From Puniceibacterium sp. IMCC21224 (GTDB lineage Bacteria > Pseudomonadota > Alphaproteobacteria > Rhodobacterales > Rhodobacteraceae): 64,000 nt of DNA. The stretch lies in assembly GCF_001038505.1 (NCBI RefSeq), contig NZ_LDPY01000007.1, positions 28,583-92,582 on the forward strand. The letters run 5' to 3'. The translations under genes and the position numbers were made by a program. The number at the start of each line of letters is the position of its first letter. The first letter of the stretch is position 1. Positions 25,467 through 33,628 of the stretch are shown here, piece after piece. The notes under the pieces are model-generated. The model did not search any database and was not told where the DNA came from. It saw nothing but the letters and a program-made list of their open reading frames with translations.

Positions 25467-26152
25467 TGGCTACGATTAGTGCGCGTGAGATGGCTTCGGC
25501 GCTTGAAACATCCGTGAGAAAATATGTCGAAGTAGGTATTCTTGAAGGTGAAAGCTGTAATGCTATTGCTCCAGCTGTAGCACAGCTTCGCAAAGAAAGA
25601 ACAAAAACAGCGTGGGAATACAGTGTCTCCAAGGGCGAGCCCATCAGATTTACAGAATGCACTGACAAGCAGGACGGGAGCAAGTTTAACCCCCTGATTA
25701 TGGTTGAAAAAATTTGCGTAAGAACTGGGGAAGAGTTCCCCTATGATGAATGGGTGACGGTGTTAGTACTTGAATACAAGGACAGAACAAGAGAGTGTCC
25801 GAGATGGCACTTCGACCTTGGCAACGATGGTCAATCCGGTCCGAGGCTACACATGCAGTATGGCGGACACTATCATGCTGATAGGCGACTAGACCCTTCC
25901 TTCAAAGTTCCCAGATGGTCTGCGTTCCCCCTGGACACCATTCTGCTGCTCGAAGTTGTGGCAGCCAATTTCTTTGAGGAGCAATGGAAGTCAGCCCTAC
26001 GTGACGACCGTACAATATTGAAGCACGTCAAAGTTAGCGAAGAACTCTGCTACAAGCCGCTGTCTGATAAGCTTCAGCACTACTTGACCGATCCAGCTAT
26101 CGGAAGGAACGCTACGTTTCTGCGTAGTTGTTGGAATGACGACTGGCATTGA
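25466..26152 (+). CDS. Protein of unknown function, third gene of the GHKL-receiver operon
   Basis: A 228-residue soluble protein whose ATG overlaps the preceding stop codon (TAATG). It is not recognised. Visible features are a helical N-terminus (MATISAREMASALETSVRKY), a beta-rich middle (VTVLVLEYKDRTRECPRWHF) and the distinctive segment RLHMQYGGHYHADRRLDPSF with VPRWSAFPLDTILLLEVVAA after it, rich in His, Arg and Asp. That segment could hold an active site, but no known nuclease or protease signature is evident. Coupling to a sensor and a receiver makes it the best candidate for the output or effector of the module, by inference from position only. Confidence 0.75.
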   Translation: MATISAREMASALETSVRKYVEVGILEGESCNAIAPAVAQLRKERTKTAWEYSVSKGEPIRFTECTDKQDGSKFNPLIMVEKICVRTGEEFPYDEWVTVLVLEYKDRTRECPRWHFDLGNDGQSGPRLHMQYGGHYHADRRLDPSFKVPRWSAFPLDTILLLEVVAANFFEEQWKSALRDDRTILKHVKVSEELCYKPLSDKLQHYLTDPAIGRNATFLRSCWNDDWH

Positions 26153-26190
26153 CCCACCACCTGCTCAAAATCGAGCGGTCATTTATCTCT

Positions 26191-26222
26191 AAAGGTCCAC
26201 TACAGTAAAGGCCCACTACAGT
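26191..26222. repeat. Tandem 16-base repeat upstream of a small cargo gene
   Basis: Two adjacent 16-base units, AAAGGTCCACTACAGT and AAAGGCCCACTACAGT, differ at one base. They end 33 bases before the ATG at 26256, where a promoter would lie. A direct-repeat pair of this size and spacing is a plausible regulator binding site, possibly for the receiver protein of the same island. Confidence 0.6.
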
Positions 26223-26255
26223 GGCTTCCCCTTTTACACATCTTAAGGAACCCTG

Positions 26256-26495
26256 ATGGAGCTACCGATTAACATTCTGCCAGATGATCAATGGCGCGCA
26301 ATTCTAACCAAGTATGGACACGGGCAGGTAGCCCTAAGGTTTCGGTATCAAGAGTGCGACGCCGAAGATCCCCGTTTTCAGGGGCATACTGTTGTTCACG
26401 GGAGGAATACCCGAACCGGTGACCTTACGTCCACCGGCTTCTTACAAGACCACAACCGAGAGATCATAGCGGGCATTGATAACATTCCGATCTAG
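26256..26495 (+). CDS. Small hypothetical protein in the cargo island
   Basis: A 79-residue protein (MELPINILPDDQWRAILTKY...) with AAGGAA upstream of the ATG. No known domain; the middle (QVALRFRYQECDAED) looks like a short beta hairpin. The DNA directly downstream (26480-26695) reads open in another frame with protein-like composition, so the gene may originally have been longer and now be frameshifted. It lies 104 bases after the GHKL-receiver operon and 127 bases before the methyltransferase gene. Confidence 0.55.
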   Translation: MELPINILPDDQWRAILTKYGHGQVALRFRYQECDAEDPRFQGHTVVHGRNTRTGDLTSTGFLQDHNREIIAGIDNIPI

Positions 26496-26695
26496 CTCCC
26501 AACAACCCGGAACCGTTCGCACTGGAGTTCCAGATCACCGGCCGAGAGGTAGGAATCTGCTTTGATTTTCCCTGGCTTGACGCTACAGTCCGCCCAACAA
26601 ACAGAAAGTCTGGGGGCTACGAGTGGTTCAACAAGATGCCCGCCGCAAGAAAGATCTTGGGGCGTTTTACACGCATAAGGCTCTTTCCGATTTGA
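26480..26695 (+). pseudogene. Possible frameshifted continuation of the small cargo gene
   Basis: This frame has no usable start codon but reads as protein-like sequence (NNPEPFALEFQITGREVGIC, FDFPWLDATVRPTNRKSGGY). It overlaps the end of the 79-residue gene in another frame and the first 24 codons of the methyltransferase. One base change in register near 26475-26495 would join it to the upstream frame. It may be the lost C-terminus of that protein, or chance. Confidence 0.3.
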
Positions 26696-28284
26696 TTTGT
26701 GCGTGGGCAATTCAAACACCTCAGTCGACGGTCCTTGAGCCCAGCTTTGGTGGGTGTGGCTTTCTCCGATCAGCGCTAGATCGGCTAACCTCTTTTAATG
26801 CAAATGCCTCTCTGAGCCAGTTGTACGGATGTGACATCGATCCCCTGGCGTTCTCACATCTTTCGACGGTGTTTGAACAGTTGGTAGACTTGGATCGCTT
26901 TCACGAAGGCGATTTCTTGGATCAATCGTTCCCTTCCTCGTGGCCGAGCGCTTTCGACTCGGTAGTTGGGAATCCGCCATATCTGCCATATCGGAAGCTG
27001 CGGGTTGCACGGCGCGAAGCTGTCTTAAGCCAACTTCAGAGCTCCGGGCTGGAGTTAGATCGACGCGCAAGCCTCTGGGCATACTTCGTAGCCCTGGGCG
27101 TTCTGTATACTGCGGAAGGTGGTAGAAACGCGTGGGTGCTTCCCAGCAGCTTTCTCTACGCAAACTACTCCACTTCTCTTCGACTCTTTTTATCCGCAAA
27201 CTTTGAGGACTGCTGCGCTTTTGAGCTGAAAGAACGACAGTTCTTGCTCGAAGGCACAGAAGAAAAGTCAATTGTTCTTCTCTGCAAAAGCAAAACCATA
27301 ATACAGGACACACGGCAAAAGCGTGATATCCCACTGATTCAATGTAATGGCGTCAAAGATGTGGAATTGGCCATAAAAGAGTGGGAGCAAAGGAAGAAGC
27401 CTTACGTTTCTTTTTGCGGGACATCCGTTTATGATAGCCTATCTAAAGGACCCAAAGGGGTAATTCAGAAATTGCAAAAGGAATCTTGCCTGCGCTCGCT
27501 GGGGGATTTCTTATCTATTCGAATTGGTATCGTCACTGGTAATAATCGCTTCTTTTTGCTGGGCGAAGACGACCGAAAAGCCGCCAATCTCGCGGAGGGC
27601 GAACTTGACCGGATTCTGCCAAGATTTCACTTTGCGCCAGGTTTATCCTATGAATCCGCCGACCATGAGAATTTGCTTTCAGGTGGTGGGAAGGGCTTCC
27701 TCGTAAGTGTAAAAGACCAACGCTCCGTTTCTCAAGCAATGTCGAATTACCTTGCAAGGTATCCTGTTGCTGATGTTGAAACCTGTTCAACGTTCAAGAA
27801 GCGTTCGATCTGGAGCCATACGAACGATGGTTCTATCCCAGATGCGTTTTTTCCAGTTATGCAACACCACGGGCCGCGCCTTATCCTTAACGAAAGTGTA
27901 ATGAACTGCACCAATTCGATCCACCGAGCGTATTTTAACGACAAGCTCTCGAAAACCGAGCAGAAGCTCCTTTCACTGTCCCTTCTTTCGACCTTTTCGC
28001 AGATTTCTGCCGAGATTTGCGGCCGCTCATATGGATCCGGGGCGCTAAAACACGAACCAAGAGAAGCAGAAAAAATCCATGTTCTGATGCCGCGCATACA
28101 TCCGAAAACAGTCTCGGCCGCTTTCTGCCGTGTAGACCGACTTTTGCGAAATGGGAATCTCAGCGAGGCTCGGCAGTTCGTGGATCTACTTTTACTTGAT
28201 ACATTGAAAGTCGATGATGTTCATACAGATGCAGCATTGCTGGAATCTGGACTAACGCAATTAAAGGCTCACAGACATCGCTGA
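26623..28284 (+). CDS. N6-adenine DNA methyltransferase (gamma class, restriction-modification type)
   Basis: A 553-residue protein starting at GTG 26623. Motif order fits gamma-class N6-adenine methyltransferases: KKDLGAFYTHKALSDLICAW (motif X), VLEPSFGGCGFLRSAL (motif I, residues about 37-48), GCDIDPLAFSHL (motif II), GDFLD and the catalytic NPPYLPY at 117-123. A target-recognition region of about 350 residues follows, as in Eco57I/TaqI-like enzymes. No obvious nuclease domain is fused, and no recognised restriction endonuclease gene lies next to it. It may protect host DNA for the neighbouring module or be a solitary methylase. The sequence is A+T-richer than the conjugation genes on both sides. 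Confidence 0.88.
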   Translation: MVQQDARRKKDLGAFYTHKALSDLICAWAIQTPQSTVLEPSFGGCGFLRSALDRLTSFNANASLSQLYGCDIDPLAFSHLSTVFEQLVDLDRFHEGDFLDQSFPSSWPSAFDSVVGNPPYLPYRKLRVARREAVLSQLQSSGLELDRRASLWAYFVALGVLYTAEGGRNAWVLPSSFLYANYSTSLRLFLSANFEDCCAFELKERQFLLEGTEEKSIVLLCKSKTIIQDTRQKRDIPLIQCNGVKDVELAIKEWEQRKKPYVSFCGTSVYDSLSKGPKGVIQKLQKESCLRSLGDFLSIRIGIVTGNNRFFLLGEDDRKAANLAEGELDRILPRFHFAPGLSYESADHENLLSGGGKGFLVSVKDQRSVSQAMSNYLARYPVADVETCSTFKKRSIWSHTNDGSIPDAFFPVMQHHGPRLILNESVMNCTNSIHRAYFNDKLSKTEQKLLSLSLLSTFSQISAEICGRSYGSGALKHEPREAEKIHVLMPRIHPKTVSAAFCRVDRLLRNGNLSEARQFVDLLLLDTLKVDDVHTDAALLESGLTQLKAHRHR

Positions 28285-28456
28285 CAGCAAAACCATCTAG
28301 GCCCCTTTGATGGCGACCTGGCTTTCGTGCAATCACGACAAATTCTTAAGATGCAAGCTGTGGCATATCGATAGGATTAGAACAATCTTTGCCGATCACA
28401 GTTGAGTATCAATAGGGCCGATTGTCCGCAGTGATCCGTTCGTTGCAGTACGAGAC

Positions 28457-30382
28457 TTACCCACCCAATAACTCCTCGATGAAATCCTCCTGCCGGTCGA
28501 GCGCCGCCTCCCATTCCTTCGGCACTGCCGCTTCCCGCTCGAGCGTCTCGGGCTCTGGTTGCCCACGCCCGGCCTCCATCGTCCTCACGCTCATCGCGCG
28601 CGCTTCGCGGCGCTGTGATCGATCCCGGACAGGCGCGCGTTCGGCTAGTTTCTCAATCTCCTCCGCGACTGACCCATCACCACCGACGCCACTCACTATT
28701 CCATTCCAAGGCCCCACGCCCTGCACGCTCGGCGGATAGGGGAATGGCTTGCCCGCCTGGCGGGCCAACATGCCCTTGAAGTAGGGATCGTCGTAGTACT
28801 TGATCCGACTCGCCTTGATCGGGTGCTGGGGCGAGGCGAGGATGATCACCTCGTCGGGGTCCATCAGGCGCGCTTCGGTCTCGGAAAGTAGGGGCCGCTC
28901 TTCGAGCCGCGCCGAAGTCGAGGCCGCGCCGAGGATGCCCTTGTTGCGCCCATACATCCGGGTCACCGCCTCGCGGGTGGTGCTGCCGACGGCGGCGGAG
29001 ACCTCCTTCACCGTGCGCTGGTCCCGCGGGGTGATGTAGAGTTTAAGCCCCGCCCCATTCTCGAGGCTCTCGCGGCCCTCGGGCCCATAAATCCGATCAA
29101 GCGAGGCCAGCGACTGTGCGATCATCGCGACGCGGCCGCCGTAGCTTGCCAGCGAATGGATCGCGCGCTCGAGATAGGGCATCGCCCCCATCTGCTGGAA
29201 TTCGTCGATCATCATCATGACGGGCCAAGGCTCATCTGGACCGGGTTCGTTCAGGCGGATCGAGGCGATGAGATCGGCAAACATCAGGCGCAGGAGCGGC
29301 GCCAGAGTCGCGATGTGATCCTCGGAGACCGCGATGTAGAGCGACTGCGGGGTCTTCCGAAAAGTCGAGAAATCAAAGTCACTCGCCTCGGTGGCCGAGC
29401 GCACCGCCGGGTTGTCCCATTGCTTGAGACCGGCAGTCATCAGCGCCTGGATGTTCGAGGTGAGAAGTCGCGACGAAGCTGAGGCCGCGTTGGTCCAGAG
29501 TTCGCGAAGGATGTCTTCCTCGGCCTCGTCGGCATAGGTCTTGTATTGCGCGTTCTTGTATTCACCCCCGGCGACGATCTTGTTCACCTCGCCAAGGTTC
29601 GGCGTGCCGCGCTGTATCGCCAGCAGACAGGCCGCGACAAAGATCGACTTGCCTGCCTCAGAGAAGGTGTCGAGCGTCTTGTTGTCCTTGTCGAGAAAGA
29701 GGTCGGCCAGGATCGAGACCTCGGTGAAGCGCTGCGCGAATGTCGGGGCCTTCACGATCCGCGCGAGTGGGTTGTAACGATGCGTAGCATTGGCCCAGTC
29801 AAAGGGGCTGAACCGATAGACCTCGTCGCCGTTGAGTGCCCGGAGACGGGCGGTCTTCTCGAAGTTCTCGCCCTTGACGTCGAGCACCACGAGCGATCCC
29901 GCAAAACTGAGGAGGTTCGGGATCACGAAACCGACGCCCTTACCGGCGCGGGTCGGGGCCACCATCATCACATGCGGGATCGTGGTCGAGGATATGAACT
30001 CGGCCTTGGAGGTCGGCGCGCCAAGCTTGCCGCAGACAAAGCCCTTGCCCGGTGCCTGCAGCATGTCGTTCTTCTTCAGCTCCGCCTTGGTCTGCCAATG
30101 CGCCGATCCGTAATCGTCCCGCTCCTTCTTCCAGGTCCAGGCCAGCGCCAGCGCGCCGAGGCCGATCGCCCCGAAGCCGACAGCGCCAAAGCCGACCTTG
30201 AAGGCCTCGGGGTGCGCTGCGCGTGTAGCCGCACTCGCCTTCCAGAGCGCCAGAATGTCGAAGCTGCCAAAGCCGGTTTTCAGGGCCAGGGTCAGGTAGA
30301 AAGCGGCGACGATGGTGCCGATGACAGCGCCGCAGATCACGCCGAAGAGGAGCGCGGCCCAGAGGGGAAGTGTCTTGGTCAT
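28457..30382 (-). CDS. virD4: VirD4/TraG type IV coupling protein
   Basis: A 641-residue ATPase that delivers the relaxase-DNA complex to the VirB channel. Two N-terminal transmembrane helices (LWAALLFGVICGAVIGTIVA and FGAIGLGALALAWTW) are followed by Walker A APTRAGKGVGFVIPNLL near residue 143, and by Walker B VMMMIDEFQQMG near residue 390. I chose the ATG at 30382 because GAGGGGG is well spaced for it; an ATG at 30391 sits too close. It follows the relaxase gene directly (same strand). The gene is convergent with the cargo island and separated from virB11 by it; the 172-base gap 28285-28456 shows no gene or clear terminator. Confidence 0.94.
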   Translation of the reverse strand: MTKTLPLWAALLFGVICGAVIGTIVAAFYLTLALKTGFGSFDILALWKASAATRAAHPEAFKVGFGAVGFGAIGLGALALAWTWKKERDDYGSAHWQTKAELKKNDMLQAPGKGFVCGKLGAPTSKAEFISSTTIPHVMMVAPTRAGKGVGFVIPNLLSFAGSLVVLDVKGENFEKTARLRALNGDEVYRFSPFDWANATHRYNPLARIVKAPTFAQRFTEVSILADLFLDKDNKTLDTFSEAGKSIFVAACLLAIQRGTPNLGEVNKIVAGGEYKNAQYKTYADEAEEDILRELWTNAASASSRLLTSNIQALMTAGLKQWDNPAVRSATEASDFDFSTFRKTPQSLYIAVSEDHIATLAPLLRLMFADLIASIRLNEPGPDEPWPVMMMIDEFQQMGAMPYLERAIHSLASYGGRVAMIAQSLASLDRIYGPEGRESLENGAGLKLYITPRDQRTVKEVSAAVGSTTREAVTRMYGRNKGILGAASTSARLEERPLLSETEARLMDPDEVIILASPQHPIKASRIKYYDDPYFKGMLARQAGKPFPYPPSVQGVGPWNGIVSGVGGDGSVAEEIEKLAERAPVRDRSQRREARAMSVRTMEAGRGQPEPETLEREAAVPKEWEAALDRQEDFIEELLGG

Positions 30383-30396
30383 GGTGGTCATCCCCC

Positions 30397-32325
30397 TCAG
30401 AATTCCATCTCGTCATCGAGACCGCGGTCCCGACCGAGATCGCGCCCCATTTCCTGCGCCTCCTGCTGGCCGCGCATCCGCGCCACTTCGGTCGCCTTGT
30501 CCTGCTGCAATCCGGCGGCACGGTCGGTGAAGACCTGATCGCCGGTTTCCTCAAACGTCATTTCGAGGAATTCCTGCGTGACAGTGATCCGGTCGAGCTT
30601 GCTCGGCAGGGCCGCATCCAGCACCTCGTAGTTGCCACGGCGAAGCTCAGCCAAACCTTCCTCACCCAACTCCTTGAAGAGCTCGGATTGCAGGGTCCGC
30701 TCGACCGTCTCTTCCTGTTCTTCGGTGAGCCTGCCGTCCCGCAGCATGTCGGCGAGGTCCTGCAGGTAGGGATTGGGCGTCTGGTCGTCTTGGTCGATGA
30801 GCGGCAACATCGCCTCTTCCTCGTCCGCGAGGGTTCGACCGATCTCAACGCCCAGTTCCTTGGCGCGCTCCATCAGCGCGTCCATCACGCCGTCGACCTT
30901 CTCGAGCGCGGCATCGAGTTGATCGTCATTGGCCGTCTCCACGCTGAGACCGTCCTTCGCCAGCACCGCGTTCATGTCGCGCTCGACCCAGTCCTGCGCC
31001 ATGCCGTAGTTCCGCGTGCCGCCGGCACTGATCCGGGCCACCAGTTCCTCGGTATCCATTCCGGCTTCCTCGGCGCGCTCGAGCACGTCGCGCAACCCTT
31101 CGTCATGGCCGGACTGCAGCGCGGCAATCAGCACCTCGCTGCCCGCCCCCGGCGGATAGGGTTCCTCGAGCTGCTTGCCGAAACGCGCGCGCAGTTCCGG
31201 GTCGGGCACCATCTGCGAGAGATCCGCGATGATCGGCGCGGCCTTGGCCTCGAAGGCGGCGCGCTCGGCCGGGTCCAGGTCTTCGGCTTTGAGCCTCAGC
31301 GCCTCGATCGTGCGCTCGGAATAGTCGATCGCATCACCGACGGTCTTGATGTCCTTCATGTCTATCTCTCCTTCGGTGAAGTTCCACGGCGTGCCGGAGC
31401 CAAGCCCGTTCGCCAAGCCACGCACAGCACGCGCCATGTGGCGCTGGCCCATGCGGTCCAGCAGGTCGGCGAGGTTCTTGTAGTCCTTGGCGAAGCCCAC
31501 CACCTGCGCCTGCGCGATGGCGGATTCCTGTGCCGTCATGACGATCTCGCGCGGCAGGCGGGCCTCTTCCTTGGCGCGGTAGATCTCCTCGATCCCTGCA
31601 GGCTTCTCGAAGATGCCGCGCTCGAGCCGGGTGGTGGCGTCGAGCATCACGCCGTAGCCTTCCGCGATCTCGGCCTGCTTCTCGCGCATGAGTTGCGGCG
31701 ACATCACACCCTCAGCCCAGCAGGAGAACCAGGTGCCGTTTTCGACGCCGCGATTGTTCAGGATGATGTGCGCATGCTTGTGCGCCCGGTCGTCATGGAC
31801 CGCGAGCACATAGTCCCAATGGTCGCCGTATTCGCCGCGCTCGAAAAAGTGCTCCGTCCAGTCCAACGCGATGTCGCGGACTTGGTCGACCGTCACATCG
31901 GTCGGGAACGAGAGCAGCATGTGTGAGGTGAAACCGAGCTTGGTCGAGCCGCGCCAGGTCCTGGCCCAGTCCTCGATGATGTCCTCTTTTTGCTCTTCAG
32001 AAAGCACCGCCGCATCGGTCAGGGCGTTGGTCATCGTCGAGTAGGAGTAGACGGCTTTGTCGTTGATGTAGGAGATCTGCGCCCCGAGCGAGGCGCGCGT
32101 CTTGCAGCCCCCGGCCCGGATCCGTTTGAAGACCGCCGCCCGGCTCTGACCCGAGGCCGCTTTCAGCGCGTTTCGCGCCGACAGCGACCCCACCCGCGCG
32201 AAACTCCGCCCCTGCCGACGCCCCGCCAGCCGCGCGTCGATCCGCGCCGCGGCCTGACCCCGGATGCGCTCATCCTCCCAGAGCCGCCCCATGACCGAGG
32301 CGTAGAGGGCGAGCGGATCAGCCAT
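30397..32325 (-). CDS. Conjugative relaxase (MobP/VirD2-like)
   Basis: A 642-residue protein whose N-terminal relaxase domain carries the metal-binding histidines in AVHDDRAHKHAHIILNNRG (residues about 176-193), typical of MOB-P relaxases that nick oriT. The likely catalytic Tyr is one of SYINDKAVYSYS (85-96). The C-terminal half is acidic and helical (for example DDQLDAALEKVDGVMDALME) and probably contains the translocation signal and dimerisation regions. It overlaps the upstream relaxosome gene by eight bases and precedes virD4, the canonical mobilisation order. Confidence 0.9.
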   Translation of the reverse strand: MADPLALYASVMGRLWEDERIRGQAAARIDARLAGRRQGRSFARVGSLSARNALKAASGQSRAAVFKRIRAGGCKTRASLGAQISYINDKAVYSYSTMTNALTDAAVLSEEQKEDIIEDWARTWRGSTKLGFTSHMLLSFPTDVTVDQVRDIALDWTEHFFERGEYGDHWDYVLAVHDDRAHKHAHIILNNRGVENGTWFSCWAEGVMSPQLMREKQAEIAEGYGVMLDATTRLERGIFEKPAGIEEIYRAKEEARLPREIVMTAQESAIAQAQVVGFAKDYKNLADLLDRMGQRHMARAVRGLANGLGSGTPWNFTEGEIDMKDIKTVGDAIDYSERTIEALRLKAEDLDPAERAAFEAKAAPIIADLSQMVPDPELRARFGKQLEEPYPPGAGSEVLIAALQSGHDEGLRDVLERAEEAGMDTEELVARISAGGTRNYGMAQDWVERDMNAVLAKDGLSVETANDDQLDAALEKVDGVMDALMERAKELGVEIGRTLADEEEAMLPLIDQDDQTPNPYLQDLADMLRDGRLTEEQEETVERTLQSELFKELGEEGLAELRRGNYEVLDAALPSKLDRITVTQEFLEMTFEETGDQVFTDRAAGLQQDKATEVARMRGQQEAQEMGRDLGRDRGLDDEMEF

Positions 32326-33040
32326 TTCGAGAGTTCCGGTTCTTCAGCAAATCATCGGGTATCGCCGTTCGCGTTCGAGGCTTGCCGAGAGGCAGCGAAG
32401 GGCGATCCAATTCTGAACCGTAACTCTCACGCACCAGCCTCAGACCACTCCCGATCGCGCGCGGGTCATCCTCCAGAACCGCGCCATCCGCCCCCTGCCC
32501 TTCTTCCTTTTGCGGCCACTCCTGATGACGCAGCACCTGCGCCGCATCCTTCATCCGGCCCATCTCACGGCTCATCCGCTGCGCCAGATCAAGCAACTCG
32601 ATCAGCACCGCGCGGTCGGCCTCCGAGACCTTCAGCCGACCGCGATGCACCGCTTTGGCGAGCGCCAGTCCCGTGTCGCTCACGTCCTTCGCCTGACGCC
32701 ACGCCGCGCAGAATTCCCCTACCAGATCACGGGGTACATCGAGGAAACCGCACCGCCCACGCAGCACCGCATTGAGCGCCTGTGACCGGTTGGCATAGCC
32801 CCGTTCGCGCCACTCCGCATCGAAGGCTTCAAGCTCGGATCGGCTTGCGCGGAACGCCACTGTCTCGCTCGGGTCACGCACCGCGATCCCCTCGCCCACC
32901 TCCTCTTTTGCGAGCCGGTTCACATGGCGCGGAGAAATGCCAAACGCCGCCGCCAAATCCTTGGCGCTCTCGCCCGCCGCAAAGCGCCGCGCGACTTCGA
33001 TGCGTTCTTCAAGCTTCAGGTTTTTCGCTGGCCTCGGCAC
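32318..33040 (-). CDS. Relaxosome accessory DNA-binding protein (MobC-like)
   Basis: A 240-residue protein. The N-terminus has a helix-turn-helix (ERIEVARRFAAGESAKDLAA, AFGISPRHVNRLAKEE). The segment DPSETVAFRASRSELEAFDA with ERGYANRSQALNAVLRGRCG resembles the ribbon-helix-helix/MobC region of plasmid mobilisation proteins. The C-terminus is polar and probably disordered. It is the first gene of the mobC-relaxase-virD4 operon and directly borders the putative oriT region. It likely binds oriT and assists nicking. Confidence 0.75.
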   Translation of the reverse strand: MPRPAKNLKLEERIEVARRFAAGESAKDLAAAFGISPRHVNRLAKEEVGEGIAVRDPSETVAFRASRSELEAFDAEWRERGYANRSQALNAVLRGRCGFLDVPRDLVGEFCAAWRQAKDVSDTGLALAKAVHRGRLKVSEADRAVLIELLDLAQRMSREMGRMKDAAQVLRHQEWPQKEEGQGADGAVLEDDPRAIGSGLRLVRESYGSELDRPSLPLGKPRTRTAIPDDLLKNRNSRNG

Positions 33041-33451
33041 AGGTCAGACCCCTCGGACAAAATGTGCAAACATTGGCGATATCCTGCCAACGTCTTCCTT
33101 CTCTCCTTCGCTTATACTTCAATACATCACATTGCGCAATATTACTTTTTGCATTTCGTGTCTTTTTGCGGGAAATGCGGTGTACTCAAGACCGCTGCGC
33201 AGCGCGGCATGGAACGGACGCAGTTCACAATGATACGCGGCAATCAGGTCAAAAGACTCTGCTGAAACTGTTACCCAATCAGCAGGTGACGACAGGCAAA
33301 TCGAGCGCCCGAGCCGATCACGGATCGGGCGCCAGGAACACGAATACGGCCCGCGCGAGAAAGCGCGGCCACACCCTCTGAGGGCGTCACGAAGCATCTG
33401 AGAGTCGACGTCAGACCCCTGCGGATTCGAAGACCCGCAGGGGTGTCTGCG
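33041..33451. other. Putative oriT region
   Basis: A 411-base gap with no supported gene lies upstream of the relaxosome operon, where oriT is normally found. It contains a short inverted repeat TTGGC / GCCAA around 33074-33091, a strikingly A+T-rich stretch (about 33105-33165) and a strong 10-base inverted repeat at 33415-33444. The promoter of the mob operon must also be here. No nic-site consensus was recognised. Confidence 0.45.
33415..33444. repeat. Strong 10-base inverted repeat
   Basis: The arms ACCCCTGCGG and CCGCAGGGGT surround a 10-base loop. It lies eight bases beyond the stop codon of the small minus-strand gene at 33452. There is no T-run on either side, so it may be a factor-assisted terminator for that gene or part of the transfer origin. 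Confidence 0.6.
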
Positions 33452-33628
33452 TCAGTGACCCAGTCCCTGATTGCGCAGATCGTCGTAGCGGCTGCGGGCG
33501 ATCAGCGCCTCGGTCTCGAGGCTGTCGAGGGTCTCGGGATGGGTGTCTTCATCAAAGGCGGCGAGGTAGGCTTCGAAGGCCATGTCGGCTTGCAGTTCCG
33601 CGAGGTCGATGGATTGTTCGAGTGTCAT
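33452..33628 (-). CDS. Small acidic hypothetical protein
   Basis: A 58-residue acidic, helical protein (MTLEQSIDLAELQADMAFEA...). I chose the ATG at 33628 because GAAAGGA precedes it at good spacing; a longer frame to 33700 has no such site. No domain recognised. It lies next to the putative oriT, so it could be an accessory transfer or regulatory protein. Confidence 0.6.
   Translation of the reverse strand: MTLEQSIDLAELQADMAFEAYLAAFDEDTHPETLDSLETEALIARSRYDDLRNQGLGH

Noticed and set aside
22065-26152. Assignment of the GHKL-receiver genes to the Detocs system
   Set aside because: Detocs needs a TPR-containing sensor and a receiver fused to a nucleoside phosphorylase-like effector; neither is visible here.
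30370-31926. 518-codon plus-strand frame opposite the relaxase
   Set aside because: Shadow of the relaxase gene, which has the metal-binding histidine motif.
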